The position numbers and the translations under genes are program-made. A stretch of DNA of 64,000 nucleotides from Paraburkholderia sabiae (lineage in GTDB: Bacteria; Pseudomonadota; Gammaproteobacteria; Burkholderiales; Burkholderiaceae): positions 3,038,001 through 3,102,000 of the forward strand of contig NZ_CP125295.1 in NCBI RefSeq assembly GCF_030412785.1. The letters run 5' to 3'. Positions 44,526-53,657 of this stretch are shown here, piece after piece (positions within the stretch are counted from its first letter, which is position 1; every line of letters starts with the position of its first letter). The notes beneath the pieces are model-generated. The model was not told the origin of the DNA. It searched no databases and worked only from the letters and a program-made list of their open reading frames with translations.

Positions 44526-45536
44526 CTAGTGCCCGGCCGTGCTACGACGCGCTAGCGGGTTGGTGATGTACCGCACCACGAAATCGGAAAGCGGCGAATA
44601 AGGCAGCAGACACAGACTCGAAAGAAACAGCGTGCCCACTTTCTTCTTCGTGCCCCAGAACGGGTTCGCGACGATCGAATGCAGATAGTCGCGCGAATCG
44701 TGCAGCATCCAGCGCCAGCGCTTACCCAGCGACGCGTGATAAAGGCTCGAACCGAAGTACGCCTTCTCATGCGCGAAGTCGTGAAATGAAGGCGGCAGAT
44801 CCAGACCCAGACGGTCTCTGGCGATCTCGCGAAGCGCGACCCATCGTTCCTTGAACGCTTTCGGCGCCTTGTTGATCTGCTCCGAGTTCGCAAACGACAC
44901 GCTCGGCGACGCCGTGTGATGAACGCGATACGCGCCGAGAGAATGCGTCAGCGTGGCAACGGGGCCAACCAGCGCCGCGCCATAAATCGCGTAGAAATCG
45001 GCCCCATAGCGGTTGATGCCGCCTTCGGGTACGGGAAACACCGCCTTCAGCGCACGCACGCTATAGGCATTGCCCGACGCCGGCGGCGACGGATACAGCC
45101 AGCCAGCCCGCAGCAGACTGCCGCAGTCCGCGGGCGGCTCGGTGTGCGGCACGTGCGCACCCGTCTGCTGGCCCGCTTCGTCGATCACGTCGAGACGGAA
45201 CTGCACCTTCGCGAGATCGGCCTCGTTGAACTTGCGCATCACCTCCGACACGACGCCGGGATACAGCACGTCATCCGAGTCGAGAAAAATCACATACTCC
45301 GTACCGGCGATTTCGACGCCAAGGTTGTAAGCGGACACCTGTCCGCCGTTTTCCTTGAATACAGCCTTCACGCGCGAGCCGTATTGCTCGATGATCGCTC
45401 GCGAGCCATCCGTCGATCCGTCGTCGATGACGATCACGCGCGTGCCGGGATAGTCCTGCGACAGTGCGGAATCGATCGCCTCGGCAAGGAAGCGTTCGTA
45501 GTTGTAGTTGCAAATGACGATGGCAATCTCTTTCAT
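44526..45536 (-). CDS. GT2-family glycosyltransferase
   Basis: ATG 45536 follows GAGG, giving 336 residues with MKEIAIVICNYNYERFLAEA at the start. The GT-A domain shows VIVIDDGSTDGSRAI and the DxD-type VIFLDSDDVL. The C-terminal 120 residues contain no membrane helix, though a hydrophobic stretch (LFLSSLCLLPYSPLSDF) could touch the membrane. It extends the lipid-linked repeat unit. Upstream is the GH gene, 49 bp away; downstream the flippase. Confidence 0.9.
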   Translation of the reverse strand: MKEIAIVICNYNYERFLAEAIDSALSQDYPGTRVIVIDDGSTDGSRAIIEQYGSRVKAVFKENGGQVSAYNLGVEIAGTEYVIFLDSDDVLYPGVVSEVMRKFNEADLAKVQFRLDVIDEAGQQTGAHVPHTEPPADCGSLLRAGWLYPSPPASGNAYSVRALKAVFPVPEGGINRYGADFYAIYGAALVGPVATLTHSLGAYRVHHTASPSVSFANSEQINKAPKAFKERWVALREIARDRLGLDLPPSFHDFAHEKAYFGSSLYHASLGKRWRWMLHDSRDYLHSIVANPFWGTKKKVGTLFLSSLCLLPYSPLSDFVVRYITNPLARRSTAGH

Positions 45537-45585
45537 AAAGCCTCGTAGCAATTAATAGGATCAGTCGGCAAAGTACGCGTCTCCC

Positions 45586-47034
45586 TCAAGCTGACTTCCC
45601 CTGACCGGCACGCACGACGAGATACGCGAGGTGTCTCGGCGGCTTCCTGTCGGCGCCATTGACGTTATCCGGCACGCGAAAACGTATGCTCATGCCGTCG
45701 TTATTCCAGTTCAGCGTGGCGTCATCCTTCGAAGCGGTCGTGCCCGTCAATGCGTCGACGAACAGCACCTGCGCGCCGCCCGACGGCGCCGCGATGCCCG
45801 CCGTCTGCACCGTGCGCCAGCCCGGCGGCGCGCTCACCTGGATCACCACATCCTTGTCGGACAGCAGGCCCGAACCCGCGACATCCGGACCGAAGTGCAG
45901 CGGCTGCGGCAACGGCGCCAGCGCACCGGGAGCCGTCTGGTTCAGCACGATCAGGCTTTTGCCCGACACGTTGTACGTGCGCTCCGGCGGTCCGCGATGA
46001 GTCAGTCGAAACGGCTCGTAGCCGTCCCAGTGGTAGATCATCGACACATACTTGTCCGGGTCGTCCCAGTTGCGCGCGAGCGCCCACACGGCAAACTCGA
46101 AGAAATAGCGCGGCAGGTAGTGCGGGTCGATCATGTACCTGTCGCCGATTTCCGTTTGCCACAAGCCGCGCGCGGGACCCTGCCTGACGTAGCGTTCATA
46201 CAGCCCGTCGAGATCGGATACGGACAGGTAGTGCGTATCGAGGTAATCGACCCAGTCGGCCATCCGCGCATTCAGATGCGGGCTTTTGAACGCGAGCCAC
46301 TTGTCGAGGTTGTCGAGCCCGCCCTGATCGGGCCATCCGCCATACACGACATACGCGCCGTAGCGGCGAATGATCCGTGCAGCCGGAATGTGAATCCGCT
46401 CGACATAGTCCTGCATCGCCTGTTCGTAAGGACCGGAGCGATGTTCATCCTTGTCGAACTTCGGGCCGTGCCAGAACGTCGCTTGCGGCAAGCCGCCCGA
46501 CAGCCGCCCTGCCGCTTCATTCCAGATCTGAAAGTGACGCACGCCATACGGGGCCGCCGAGTACTTTTTAACCACGGCATCCACGTACTTTTCCCACGCC
46601 GACACATCTTCCGGCGCCGATTTCGTATCGCCGGGCACACTCGCATTCCACTTCGGCGTATAGCCGAGGAACAGCAGCGAGCGGATCCCGTTCTGGTTGT
46701 CGCGCAACACGACCGACGGCAGATCGCTGTCGAAACGATTGCCCGTTCTGTCGACACTCATTGGTTGCGTCGACGCATCCGGTTGCCCCGGTCCGACCGA
46801 GCCGCGCCCCCAGCTGATGCCCATCTTCTTCCACATCGCGATGTCGGCAGCCGAGCTGGGCCAACCATTCGTTCCGATCAGGTCGGTCATTCTGCGCGGC
46901 GCGCGGCTACCCGCAGCGCCCGATGCAGCTGCGTTGGCGGCATGCGCGCGAAAGGGCGGCAAGCCTGCGCACGCCAATGCTGCGAGCGTCGTCAGCACGC
47001 GTCGTCGGGAGGGCTGGTACTTGATTCGATCCAT
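45586..47034 (-). CDS. Tat-exported glycoside hydrolase, GH-A clan (GH39-like)
   Basis: Starting at ATG 47034, the 482-residue protein has a twin-arginine-like signal (SRRRVLTTLAALACAGLPPF). The TIM-barrel part contains the acid/base motif HFQIWNEAAG and a nucleophile candidate in GLWQTEIGDRY, as in GH39/GH5 enzymes. A C-terminal beta domain follows residue 360. Within polysaccharide operons such enzymes usually trim or depolymerise the polymer in the periplasm. It is in the middle of the wzc-led operon, next to a GT gene (20 bp gap). Confidence 0.82.
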   Translation of the reverse strand: MDRIKYQPSRRRVLTTLAALACAGLPPFRAHAANAAASGAAGSRAPRRMTDLIGTNGWPSSAADIAMWKKMGISWGRGSVGPGQPDASTQPMSVDRTGNRFDSDLPSVVLRDNQNGIRSLLFLGYTPKWNASVPGDTKSAPEDVSAWEKYVDAVVKKYSAAPYGVRHFQIWNEAAGRLSGGLPQATFWHGPKFDKDEHRSGPYEQAMQDYVERIHIPAARIIRRYGAYVVYGGWPDQGGLDNLDKWLAFKSPHLNARMADWVDYLDTHYLSVSDLDGLYERYVRQGPARGLWQTEIGDRYMIDPHYLPRYFFEFAVWALARNWDDPDKYVSMIYHWDGYEPFRLTHRGPPERTYNVSGKSLIVLNQTAPGALAPLPQPLHFGPDVAGSGLLSDKDVVIQVSAPPGWRTVQTAGIAAPSGGAQVLFVDALTGTTASKDDATLNWNNDGMSIRFRVPDNVNGADRKPPRHLAYLVVRAGQGKSA

Positions 47035-47053
47035 AGGCTGCCCCGCTCGCCGC

Positions 47054-48169
47054 TCAGCCCGCCGACACACGTGCCGACATCTCCGAAACAGGCTCGCTCT
47101 CCTTGCCATACAGCACATCGAGCAGCCGCTTCGCCGAACGGTCCCAGCGAAACTCGCGCGCATGCGCCATACCTTTTGCCCGGTACTGTTGCCGGATTGC
47201 GCTGTGCGTCATCATCAGCGCGATCTTCTCCGTCATGTCCGCAACCGACATCGCATCGCAGTACATCGCGGCATCGCCGCATGCTTCAGGGATCGACGTG
47301 CGCGACGACGCGATCACGGGACATCCGCAATACATCGCCTCGAGCGGCGGCAATCCGAAGCCTTCATACAGCGAAGGAAACACCAGGCATCCCGCATGCT
47401 GATAAAGCGCCTTCAATTCGCCATCGGAGACGAAGCCGGCCCAGATGATCTGCTTCGAGCGCGACATCGCCTCCAGTCCATCATTGGCGAAGATCCGCTG
47501 ATTCTTGCCACCGACGATCACGAACCGCACGTCGCGCAAATGACTCAGGCCAGAGACCGCTTCGAGAACGCGCTGAAGGTTCTTGCGCGGATCGAGACTT
47601 CCGACGATCACGCAATACGTGTCGTCCTTCAATTGCAGACGATCGAGCACGCCTGGTTCAGGCACGACGCGATCGAGGTGATCCGCTCCCGGCTGGATCA
47701 CGGCGATGCGCGACTCGTCGATCTTCAGGTGATGACTGATGCGGCGCTTCGAAAACGTGGACACCGTCAACACGAGTGGCTCCATGCGCGGCAGGATCGA
47801 GAAGCACAGCCGGTACCACAGCAGAAACTTCTTCGAGAATCCATTCGGTACGTCGTACACGGCCATGTCGTGAACCATCACCACCTGCCGGCGCTTGAGA
47901 ATAGGATTTGTGTTGCACAGATTGACGAGCGTGCGTCCACGGGCCGCGATCGGCAGCGTGATCTGCTCCCACAGCGTGCCGCGCAGCCACGGAAAGCGCC
48001 GCTGCCGCTTGAGCGACGCGCCGGGTTCTCGCGCATCCTGCGGCACGAAGATTTCCAGATCGCTGCCTGGGGATTCGCGCATTTGCATTGCACGTGTGAG
48101 TTCATAAGCGACTCGCTGAACGCCTGTAACAGGCTGCGAAGTGAACTTGCCGTTGATCGCGAATGCCAT
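47054..48169 (-). CDS. GT4-family glycosyltransferase
   Basis: ATG 48169 has GGAGA 7-8 nt before it; the product has 371 residues. It starts [26 protein letters not shown], a common opening for this subfamily. The GT-B C-terminal domain shows [64 protein letters not shown]. It is the second gene after wzc in the operon. Its donor and acceptor sugars are unknown. Confidence 0.92.
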   Translation of the reverse strand: MAFAINGKFTSQPVTGVQRVAYELTRAMQMRESPGSDLEIFVPQDAREPGASLKRQRRFPWLRGTLWEQITLPIAARGRTLVNLCNTNPILKRRQVVMVHDMAVYDVPNGFSKKFLLWYRLCFSILPRMEPLVLTVSTFSKRRISHHLKIDESRIAVIQPGADHLDRVVPEPGVLDRLQLKDDTYCVIVGSLDPRKNLQRVLEAVSGLSHLRDVRFVIVGGKNQRIFANDGLEAMSRSKQIIWAGFVSDGELKALYQHAGCLVFPSLYEGFGLPPLEAMYCGCPVIASSRTSIPEACGDAAMYCDAMSVADMTEKIALMMTHSAIRQQYRAKGMAHAREFRWDRSAKRLLDVLYGKESEPVSEMSARVSAG

Positions 48170-48227
48170 GGTGATTCTCCGCCTCACGAAGTTGTCTGGT
48201 TGCAGTGCTTGCGTAAAAACAGCCCTG

Positions 48228-50570
48228 TCAGGCGGTTGTCTCGACGTCCCCGAAATCGCTTGCGTAGTTCGTGGCGTAGCCGTAGTTCTTCGTGCTGCGG
48301 CGCAACGGAATGCCGTTGAAAACCGCACCCGCGACACGTCCGCCCGCGCGCTCGATCTTCTTGACCGTGTCGGCAATCTCTTCTTCCGATTGCATCCCCG
48401 AGCGCAGCACCAGCAGCGACGCACCGGCTTCGTTTGCGATGATGGAAGCGTCAGTCACGGCGAGGAACGGCGGCGTATCGACGATCACCATGTCGAAGTG
48501 ATTGCTCAGGCGCTGCAGCACTTCCCGGAAGCGAGGACGCGTCAGCAATGCAGCCGGGTTCTCGGGACGCGCGCCGCACGACATGAACGTCACGCCTTCG
48601 ATACCGACATGACGCAATGCGTCGCGCAGCGGCATACGTTCGGCGAGTACTTCCGAGAGACCGCCGCGATTGCTCTGGCTGAAGAACGCCGCAAGGTGTC
48701 CACGACGCATGTCGCCGTCGACCAGCGCGACACGTGCGCCCGCTTCCGCATGCAGCGTCGCGAGATTCGCCGCGACAAAGCTCTTGCCCGCCGACGTGGT
48801 CGGCCCCGTCACCATCACGATGTTGTTGCGGGTGTGGGCGAGATCGCGCGCCATCGCCGTGCGAACGGCGCGCAACGCCTCGACGGACGAATCGTGCGGG
48901 AAACGCTCGGCAAGAATCTTGTTGCCCGAGTAGCCGAACGACGGATCGATCTTCTCGTCGGCAGCCGCTTCGCCTCCGTCCACACCGCGCTGCACTGGCA
49001 CCACGTTGCGCGCAGGCGCACCCTGCAATGGTTTTCGCGCGGAGGCCGGCAAGCTGCGGTCAAGCAGCGACTGCTGATGACTGAACAGCACCTCGCCGAT
49101 CACCGGCACGCTCAGACGACGCTCGACGTAGCGCGGATCGGTCACGCCGACCAGCACATGGCGACGCATGAACACGAGGAACACGCCCGACACGAGACCG
49201 AGTACGAAGCCGCCCGGCAGCACGATCAGCGGATCCGGCTTGACGGGGCGATGAGGCCGCACAGCGCTGTCGAGAATGTGCGCGCCACCCGTTGTGCTCG
49301 CACGACGCACGGTCAGCTGTTCGGCCTTCTGCACCATGCCCATATAGACGGTTTCCGCGACCTTCTGCGAGCGGATCAGATCGACGCTCTCACGCTCGGA
49401 CGCCGGCATGCCCTGGAAGCGGCCGTCGAAGTCGGACTTCGTCTTCTTCAATTGCGCGAGCTGCGCGTCGATGCTCTGGATCCAGCGGCTTCCCGGCGCG
49501 TACTTGTCGAGCAATTGCGTACGTTGCAGTTCGAGGCTCGCGATCTGCTTGTCGAGATCGAGACCGCCCTGCAAGTACGATTGCGCTTCGGCCGTCGGCT
49601 GCATCGAATTGGCTTTCGCACGGAAAGTCTTCAATGCTTCTTCCGACTTGCGCAAATCGGCAAGCAGTCGAGGCAATTCGCCCTTGATGAACGTCAGCGT
49701 CTGCGTGTCGTTCGCCTGACGGCCGGCAATGGCGGACGCGAGATACTGCTGGCCAAGTGCATTCGCCACTTCCGCGGCCTTGGACGGGCTCTTGTCCGCG
49801 TACTCGATCTGGATGAGGCCGGAGTCCTTGACCTTGTCGGTGATCTTCACGACATCCATGAAGCGCTTCGTCGCATCCACCTGGTTCCAGCGAGTCACTT
49901 CGAAGCGCGTATCCGGGCGAGCGGCAAGCTGATTGATCATCACCGAAATGCCGTTGCTTTCGACAGGCTTGCCCACCGTGCCCTTGACGAGAAATTCGCC
50001 GGACGGGCCGAGCAGTTCGTATGCGCCGTTGCCGAGCGCGACGAGACTCAGCTTCTCTTCCTCGAGATTCTGCGGGACGTTGAGATAGCCGAACTTCACG
50101 ACCTCGCCACCCCATGCAAACGACTTGAGGCCCAGCCATGCGCCATTCGGTTCACCCGGCGTCGCGAACTTGTCCGCGATATCGCCGAGGATCGGAATGC
50201 GGCGCGGCTTCACGGAGATGTCGAAGCGGTACTTGTCGATCACGGGATCGAGCACCGCACGGCTGCGCATGACGCCCATTTCCGTACTCGGTGACGGCGC
50301 GGGCGGCGGCAGCTGCTCCTGGTTCTGAAGCGCGAGGCCGAGTGCATTGGCTTCGGGTGGATCGACGCGCACGAGCACATCGGCCGAATAGATCGGCGTG
50401 GCGATGAGTTGATACGCGACCGCAAGCAGGAACACCACGACAGTCGCCGCGACGATCTCCCAGATGTGGTCCCGCATCAGGTTGAGCATCTCTCGACCGG
50501 TGAGCTGCCCGCGCTCAACCTCAGGGGCAACAGGAAGCGAGTTCGAGGGGTAATAATCCACGGGAATCAT
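48228..50570 (-). CDS. Wzc-type polysaccharide co-polymerase and tyrosine autokinase
   Basis: This 780-residue protein has an N-terminal Wzz domain with a membrane helix at residues 37-57, a long periplasmic coiled region, a second helix near residue 455, and a BY-kinase domain: Walker A VTGPTTSAGKSF (about 585), Walker A' LVDGDMRRGH and Walker B VIVDTPPFLAV. Three tyrosines (NYGYATNY) near the C-terminus are the likely autophosphorylation cluster. It governs chain length and export. Its usual partners Wza and Wzb are not in the window. ATG 50570 has AAAGG directly against it; a GTG four codons later is an alternative. Confidence 0.92.
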   Translation of the reverse strand: MIPVDYYPSNSLPVAPEVERGQLTGREMLNLMRDHIWEIVAATVVVFLLAVAYQLIATPIYSADVLVRVDPPEANALGLALQNQEQLPPPAPSPSTEMGVMRSRAVLDPVIDKYRFDISVKPRRIPILGDIADKFATPGEPNGAWLGLKSFAWGGEVVKFGYLNVPQNLEEEKLSLVALGNGAYELLGPSGEFLVKGTVGKPVESNGISVMINQLAARPDTRFEVTRWNQVDATKRFMDVVKITDKVKDSGLIQIEYADKSPSKAAEVANALGQQYLASAIAGRQANDTQTLTFIKGELPRLLADLRKSEEALKTFRAKANSMQPTAEAQSYLQGGLDLDKQIASLELQRTQLLDKYAPGSRWIQSIDAQLAQLKKTKSDFDGRFQGMPASERESVDLIRSQKVAETVYMGMVQKAEQLTVRRASTTGGAHILDSAVRPHRPVKPDPLIVLPGGFVLGLVSGVFLVFMRRHVLVGVTDPRYVERRLSVPVIGEVLFSHQQSLLDRSLPASARKPLQGAPARNVVPVQRGVDGGEAAADEKIDPSFGYSGNKILAERFPHDSSVEALRAVRTAMARDLAHTRNNIVMVTGPTTSAGKSFVAANLATLHAEAGARVALVDGDMRRGHLAAFFSQSNRGGLSEVLAERMPLRDALRHVGIEGVTFMSCGARPENPAALLTRPRFREVLQRLSNHFDMVIVDTPPFLAVTDASIIANEAGASLLVLRSGMQSEEEIADTVKKIERAGGRVAGAVFNGIPLRRSTKNYGYATNYASDFGDVETTA

Positions 50571-50880
50571 CCTTTGATAACCGGTTGTCGAGCGAGCTGA
50601 AAAGCACGTGAATCCACGACCGGACGGCGACATGAAGCCGCCGGAAGGGACGCAACAGAAGCTCGATCAGCCGTGCTCGGGCCGATGATGAGTTACAGGG
50701 ACGGCTGACAGCAGCAACCGCAGGGCGTGATAACGCCGGGGTTGTTAGAGGCCGTTTCAGAACGTCAGGACGAGAAGAGCAAGATGCTTTGCGTGTTCAC
50801 TCATGCGCTATCCTTTTTATCGTCACTGGCGATTGCGAAGAGCCCGCCGTATCTCCGCTGATCTGGAGACCTGATCGAAT

Positions 50881-50938
50881 GTGCAAGACATGTTCCTAAA
50901 TTCATCTGACTTGCCGGAGCAAGTCGCATGTCATGCAC
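50881..50938. repeat. Nested inverted repeat upstream of wzc
   Basis: Outer arms GTGCAAGACATG (50881-50892) and CATGTCATGCAC (50927-50938) match 11 of 12. Inside lies a perfect stem GACTTGC-CGGA-GCAAGTC (50908-50925). The left outer arm overlaps the sigma-54 candidate. Confidence 0.7.
50883..50897 (-). promoter_or_regulatory. Candidate sigma-54 promoter of the wzc operon
   Basis: On the minus strand the sequence reads AGGAAC-ATGTC-TTGCA, with GG and GC exactly 10 bp apart, as required for sigma-54 (consensus TGGCAC-N5-TTGC). The -12 part is perfect and the -24 part matches 4 of 6. It predicts a leader of about 300 nt. Confidence 0.45.
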
Positions 50939-51357
50939 GTTCGCGACGTGAGCAATTCGCCTGGAGAAAGCTTCAGCAATTTCAAGAATTGGCTTCTGAT
51001 CCGGTAATCGCCTTTCCATTGATGTTGCGATGAAGCATAGACGCGCAGAATTCGAATTAGTACAAACCCGGCTTAAATTCGGGTACTAATGGCCGATATC
51101 GTGGAACACGTTACATCGCGCAACGGCCGCGGAAAGAGTTGTTGCGATCTGAAATTCGTGTAACAGAGTGATACGTATGGCGCGAAATGGCGTAACACAA
51201 CGGTAGTGACAGTACATCGGCCCGCATTTTCGTCCGCGAAAACCCTGACTCCTCTGCGACCCTTATATGGCAAGCTTCGCGGGGGATGTGACTCGCTTTT
51301 GAGTCAGCAAAATCGGACATTTTCTCCCAGAAATTCTTTCCGTGACCAGCAAAAAGA

Positions 51358-51379
51358 CCAGGACCTTAATTAAGGCTGG
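51358..51379. promoter_or_regulatory. Dyad upstream of the GlxA-like regulator
   Basis: The 12-bp palindrome CCTTAATTAAGG (51364-51375) is flanked by CCAG and CTGG with a 2-nt bulge on the left. It lies about 135 bp before the GTG start and may be an autoregulatory operator. Confidence 0.4.
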
Positions 51380-51512
51380 ACAGTAAAAATTTCCCACACC
51401 CGAACGATTTCGCCACATCGATCGCGCCAATCGGACAACGGTCGCATGCCCCTTTTCTCTACGGTATTCTGATTTGCGTCGAATTGTTGCGCATTAATTG
51501 GGAGAGCTAACG

Positions 51513-52550
51513 GTGAATGGGATTTATCAACCGCATCCGTTGCGTGCCGATGAACGGCCCGAAAAGTCGAAATTCGAAAAGCATATTGGTCTGCTCATCT
51601 CCCCGCATTGCTCTATGGCAGCGGCGGGAGCGATTGGCGATGCCTTTTGCCTCGCCAACAAGCTCGAAGAGCAGTTGGGCGCCGATGCGCCCTATCGCTT
51701 TTCGGTGTTGTCGGAGGCGGGTGGCTTCGTGACGGGTGGATCCAGCTTTCCGATCTGGACACAGAAACTCGACCGCTATCAGCTGTCGGACTTTCATGCA
51801 TTCTTCGTCGCGTGCAGTGGCGACCCTGTCACCGAATCGAGCGAGCAGCTCGTTTCGTGGCTGTCGCGTCAGGGGCCCGGTGCGCCCGCCTGCATGCGGC
51901 AGAAGACGGACCTTTCCAGTGGCCCCGTGCACGCCACGGTGCCCGTATTCGTTCTCGACGACGGTCTCTCGGAGACGCGCCCCGCAGGCGCGACGCCGAC
52001 TGAGATGGCGCTCGTGCAGATCGAGCGCGATGTGAGTGCAGATACTGTGCGCCGCATTGCGCATGCTCTGCAGCCGCAAGTGCGGCAGCGCATGCGGCCC
52101 GATGCCGACGATCTGAGCATCGCCACGACGACGGAGAAGATCCGCGAATCGGCACGCTGGATTAGAGAAAACTATAGCAAGACCATTTCCGTGAGTCAGG
52201 CCGCGGACTCGGCCGCCATGAGCAAGCGCAATTACCAGCGCCGCTTCAAGGTGGAATTTGGCATGACCCCACTTGAATACCTGCTTCGCACGCGCTTCGA
52301 GGTGGTCTGCTCGATGCTCATGGATACCGATCTGCCCATCGACAAGATCGCGCGACGGTGCGGTATGGGCGATGGCAATCGGCTCGGGCGGATCTTCAAG
52401 GTTCGCTATGGCATGTCCCCGACGAGCTTCCGCGCGTTGCGTCATCTCGGCAACGCGAATCACGGTGCTGTGATGCCGCCCGCAGCGGTCAGCAGCAATG
52501 CCGTACAACCCATTGCAGCGGCAGGTTCGCTAATGAAGTCTGCTTACTAG
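51513..52550 (+). CDS. GlxA-like AraC-family transcriptional regulator
   Basis: I start this 345-residue protein at GTG 51513, with GGGAG upstream; the frame opens earlier at a TTG. Residues 25-190 form a DJ-1/PfpI-like (class I glutamine amidotransferase) ligand domain (IGLLISPHCSMAAAGAIGDAF). The C-terminal 110 residues are an AraC double helix-turn-helix (TISVSQAADSAAMSKRNYQRRFKVEFGMTPLEYL, IDKIARRCGMGDGNRLGRIFKVRYGMSP). It stands opposite wzc across a long regulatory gap and next to a TupA-like gene, so it probably controls polysaccharide genes. The ligand is unknown. Confidence 0.88.
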   Translation: MNGIYQPHPLRADERPEKSKFEKHIGLLISPHCSMAAAGAIGDAFCLANKLEEQLGADAPYRFSVLSEAGGFVTGGSSFPIWTQKLDRYQLSDFHAFFVACSGDPVTESSEQLVSWLSRQGPGAPACMRQKTDLSSGPVHATVPVFVLDDGLSETRPAGATPTEMALVQIERDVSADTVRRIAHALQPQVRQRMRPDADDLSIATTTEKIRESARWIRENYSKTISVSQAADSAAMSKRNYQRRFKVEFGMTPLEYLLRTRFEVVCSMLMDTDLPIDKIARRCGMGDGNRLGRIFKVRYGMSPTSFRALRHLGNANHGAVMPPAAVSSNAVQPIAAAGSLMKSAY

Positions 52551-52571
52551 CGCAATGTCTGGAGCGCAACA

Positions 52572-53582
52572 ATGCCAACAACCGAATATGCGCAGGCTGA
52601 TGAAGAAGTGCGCGTCACCGCCCGACAGAAGGCGGGGCCGTCTGAAACGTTTGTTGCACGCGAATTGCCGGAGGAAGCCGTCTTGAGGGGGCCCGCCCCC
52701 TCGCAGTCCGCCGTGAGGAGAATGAAAGAGAAAGCAAAGCTGATGTTGCCGGACCCGCTTTTTCTGAGTCTTTTGCATCGCAAGTGCATCGGTCGTTATC
52801 CGCGGCTCATTCATCCCGCCACCTTCAACGAGAAGATTCTTCAACGCAATCTCCGTCCCGATCCCCGCTATGTACGATTGACCGATAAGCTCGCGGTCCG
52901 TGAATATGTTGCCGATAAACTCGGTGAAGAACATGTCGTGCCGCTAATCGCTGCACCCGAGACCTTTACGCGCGAGGTATTCGATAGCCTGCCCGATTCA
53001 TTCGTGATGAAGGCAAATCACGGCAGTACATTCGTCGAGATCGTGAGAAACAAGTCGGAGACGACGTTCGAGAAATTGCAGGAACTGGCTGACAGGTGGC
53101 TGTCGACTTCGTTCTATTGGGTTGCGCGCGAGCGCCACTATCGGCGAATCAAACCGCGCATCTTCTTCGAAGCGTTGCTATTGGACCGGCAGGGACATAT
53201 CCCCGCCGACTTCAAGATCCATTGCTTTGGCGGCCATACCGGGCATCCGCTGATGTACATTCTTTTGATCACGGACCGGTTCGGCAGTCACACGCATGGC
53301 GACGTGTTCGACGCGCAATGGCGACGTACGGATGTGATGATCGGACCCTACACGCGCAGTCCGATCCCGCCTCCGCGGCCCGAGAATCTCGATGCGGTGC
53401 TAAAGGCGGCGACCACACTGGCCGCAGATTTCGACTATGTACGTGTCGATCTCTACGCCTACGACAATCGCGTGTACTTCGGCGAATTGACCTTCACGCC
53501 AGGTGCGGGCGTGTTGCCTTTTACGCCCGATCGCATCGATTACGAATGGGGAGAGCTTCTGACTATGAAGGCCGGCCTCTGA
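52572..53582 (+). CDS. TupA-like ATP-grasp protein
   Basis: This 336-residue protein matches the TupA-like ATP-grasp family: IGRYPRLIHPATFNEKILQRN at the start of the domain, VRLTDKLAVREYVADKLG, PDSFVMKANHGSTFVEIV and the metal-binding end VRVDLYAYDNRVYFGELTFTPGAG. The family joins amino acids or acids to polysaccharides in some Gram-positive bacteria (TupA makes teichuronopeptide) and is common in LPS and capsule loci. The first 60 residues are low in homology and probably disordered. It follows the regulator by 21 bp and is probably co-transcribed with it. It ends in a perfect terminator palindrome. Confidence 0.87.
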   Translation: MPTTEYAQADEEVRVTARQKAGPSETFVARELPEEAVLRGPAPSQSAVRRMKEKAKLMLPDPLFLSLLHRKCIGRYPRLIHPATFNEKILQRNLRPDPRYVRLTDKLAVREYVADKLGEEHVVPLIAAPETFTREVFDSLPDSFVMKANHGSTFVEIVRNKSETTFEKLQELADRWLSTSFYWVARERHYRRIKPRIFFEALLLDRQGHIPADFKIHCFGGHTGHPLMYILLITDRFGSHTHGDVFDAQWRRTDVMIGPYTRSPIPPPRPENLDAVLKAATTLAADFDYVRVDLYAYDNRVYFGELTFTPGAGVLPFTPDRIDYEWGELLTMKAGL

Positions 53583-53594
53583 CGTACAAAAGCA

Positions 53595-53622
53595 AAAGCC
53601 CGCTCGAATTCGAGCGGGCTTT
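53595..53622. terminator. Bidirectional terminator, 28-bp perfect palindrome
   Basis: AAAGCCCGCTCGAA is followed directly by its exact reverse complement. It lies between the convergent TupA-like and GH lipoprotein genes. The missing loop makes it unusual, but four bases would open at the centre in RNA. Confidence 0.85.
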
Positions 53623-53657
53623 GTATACAGATGCGGCCTGAAGCAGAAGGCTACCGG

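Larger units (their letters stand above)
50571..51512. other. 942-bp regulatory gap between wzc and a GlxA-like regulator
   Basis: No gene is convincing here. The region holds the wzc promoter, a nested inverted repeat (50881-50938) and, close to the regulator start, the dyad at 51358-51379. It becomes AT-rich from about 51000 on. Confidence 0.6.

Noticed and set aside
48141..50294. A 717-codon plus-strand frame opposite wzc
   Set aside because: Arg/His-rich antisense frame without motifs; Wzc on the other strand has intact kinase motifs.
50801..51019. A 72-codon minus-strand frame upstream of wzc
   Set aside because: It covers the nested inverted repeat and promoter candidate, has no clear ribosome site and no recognisable protein features.
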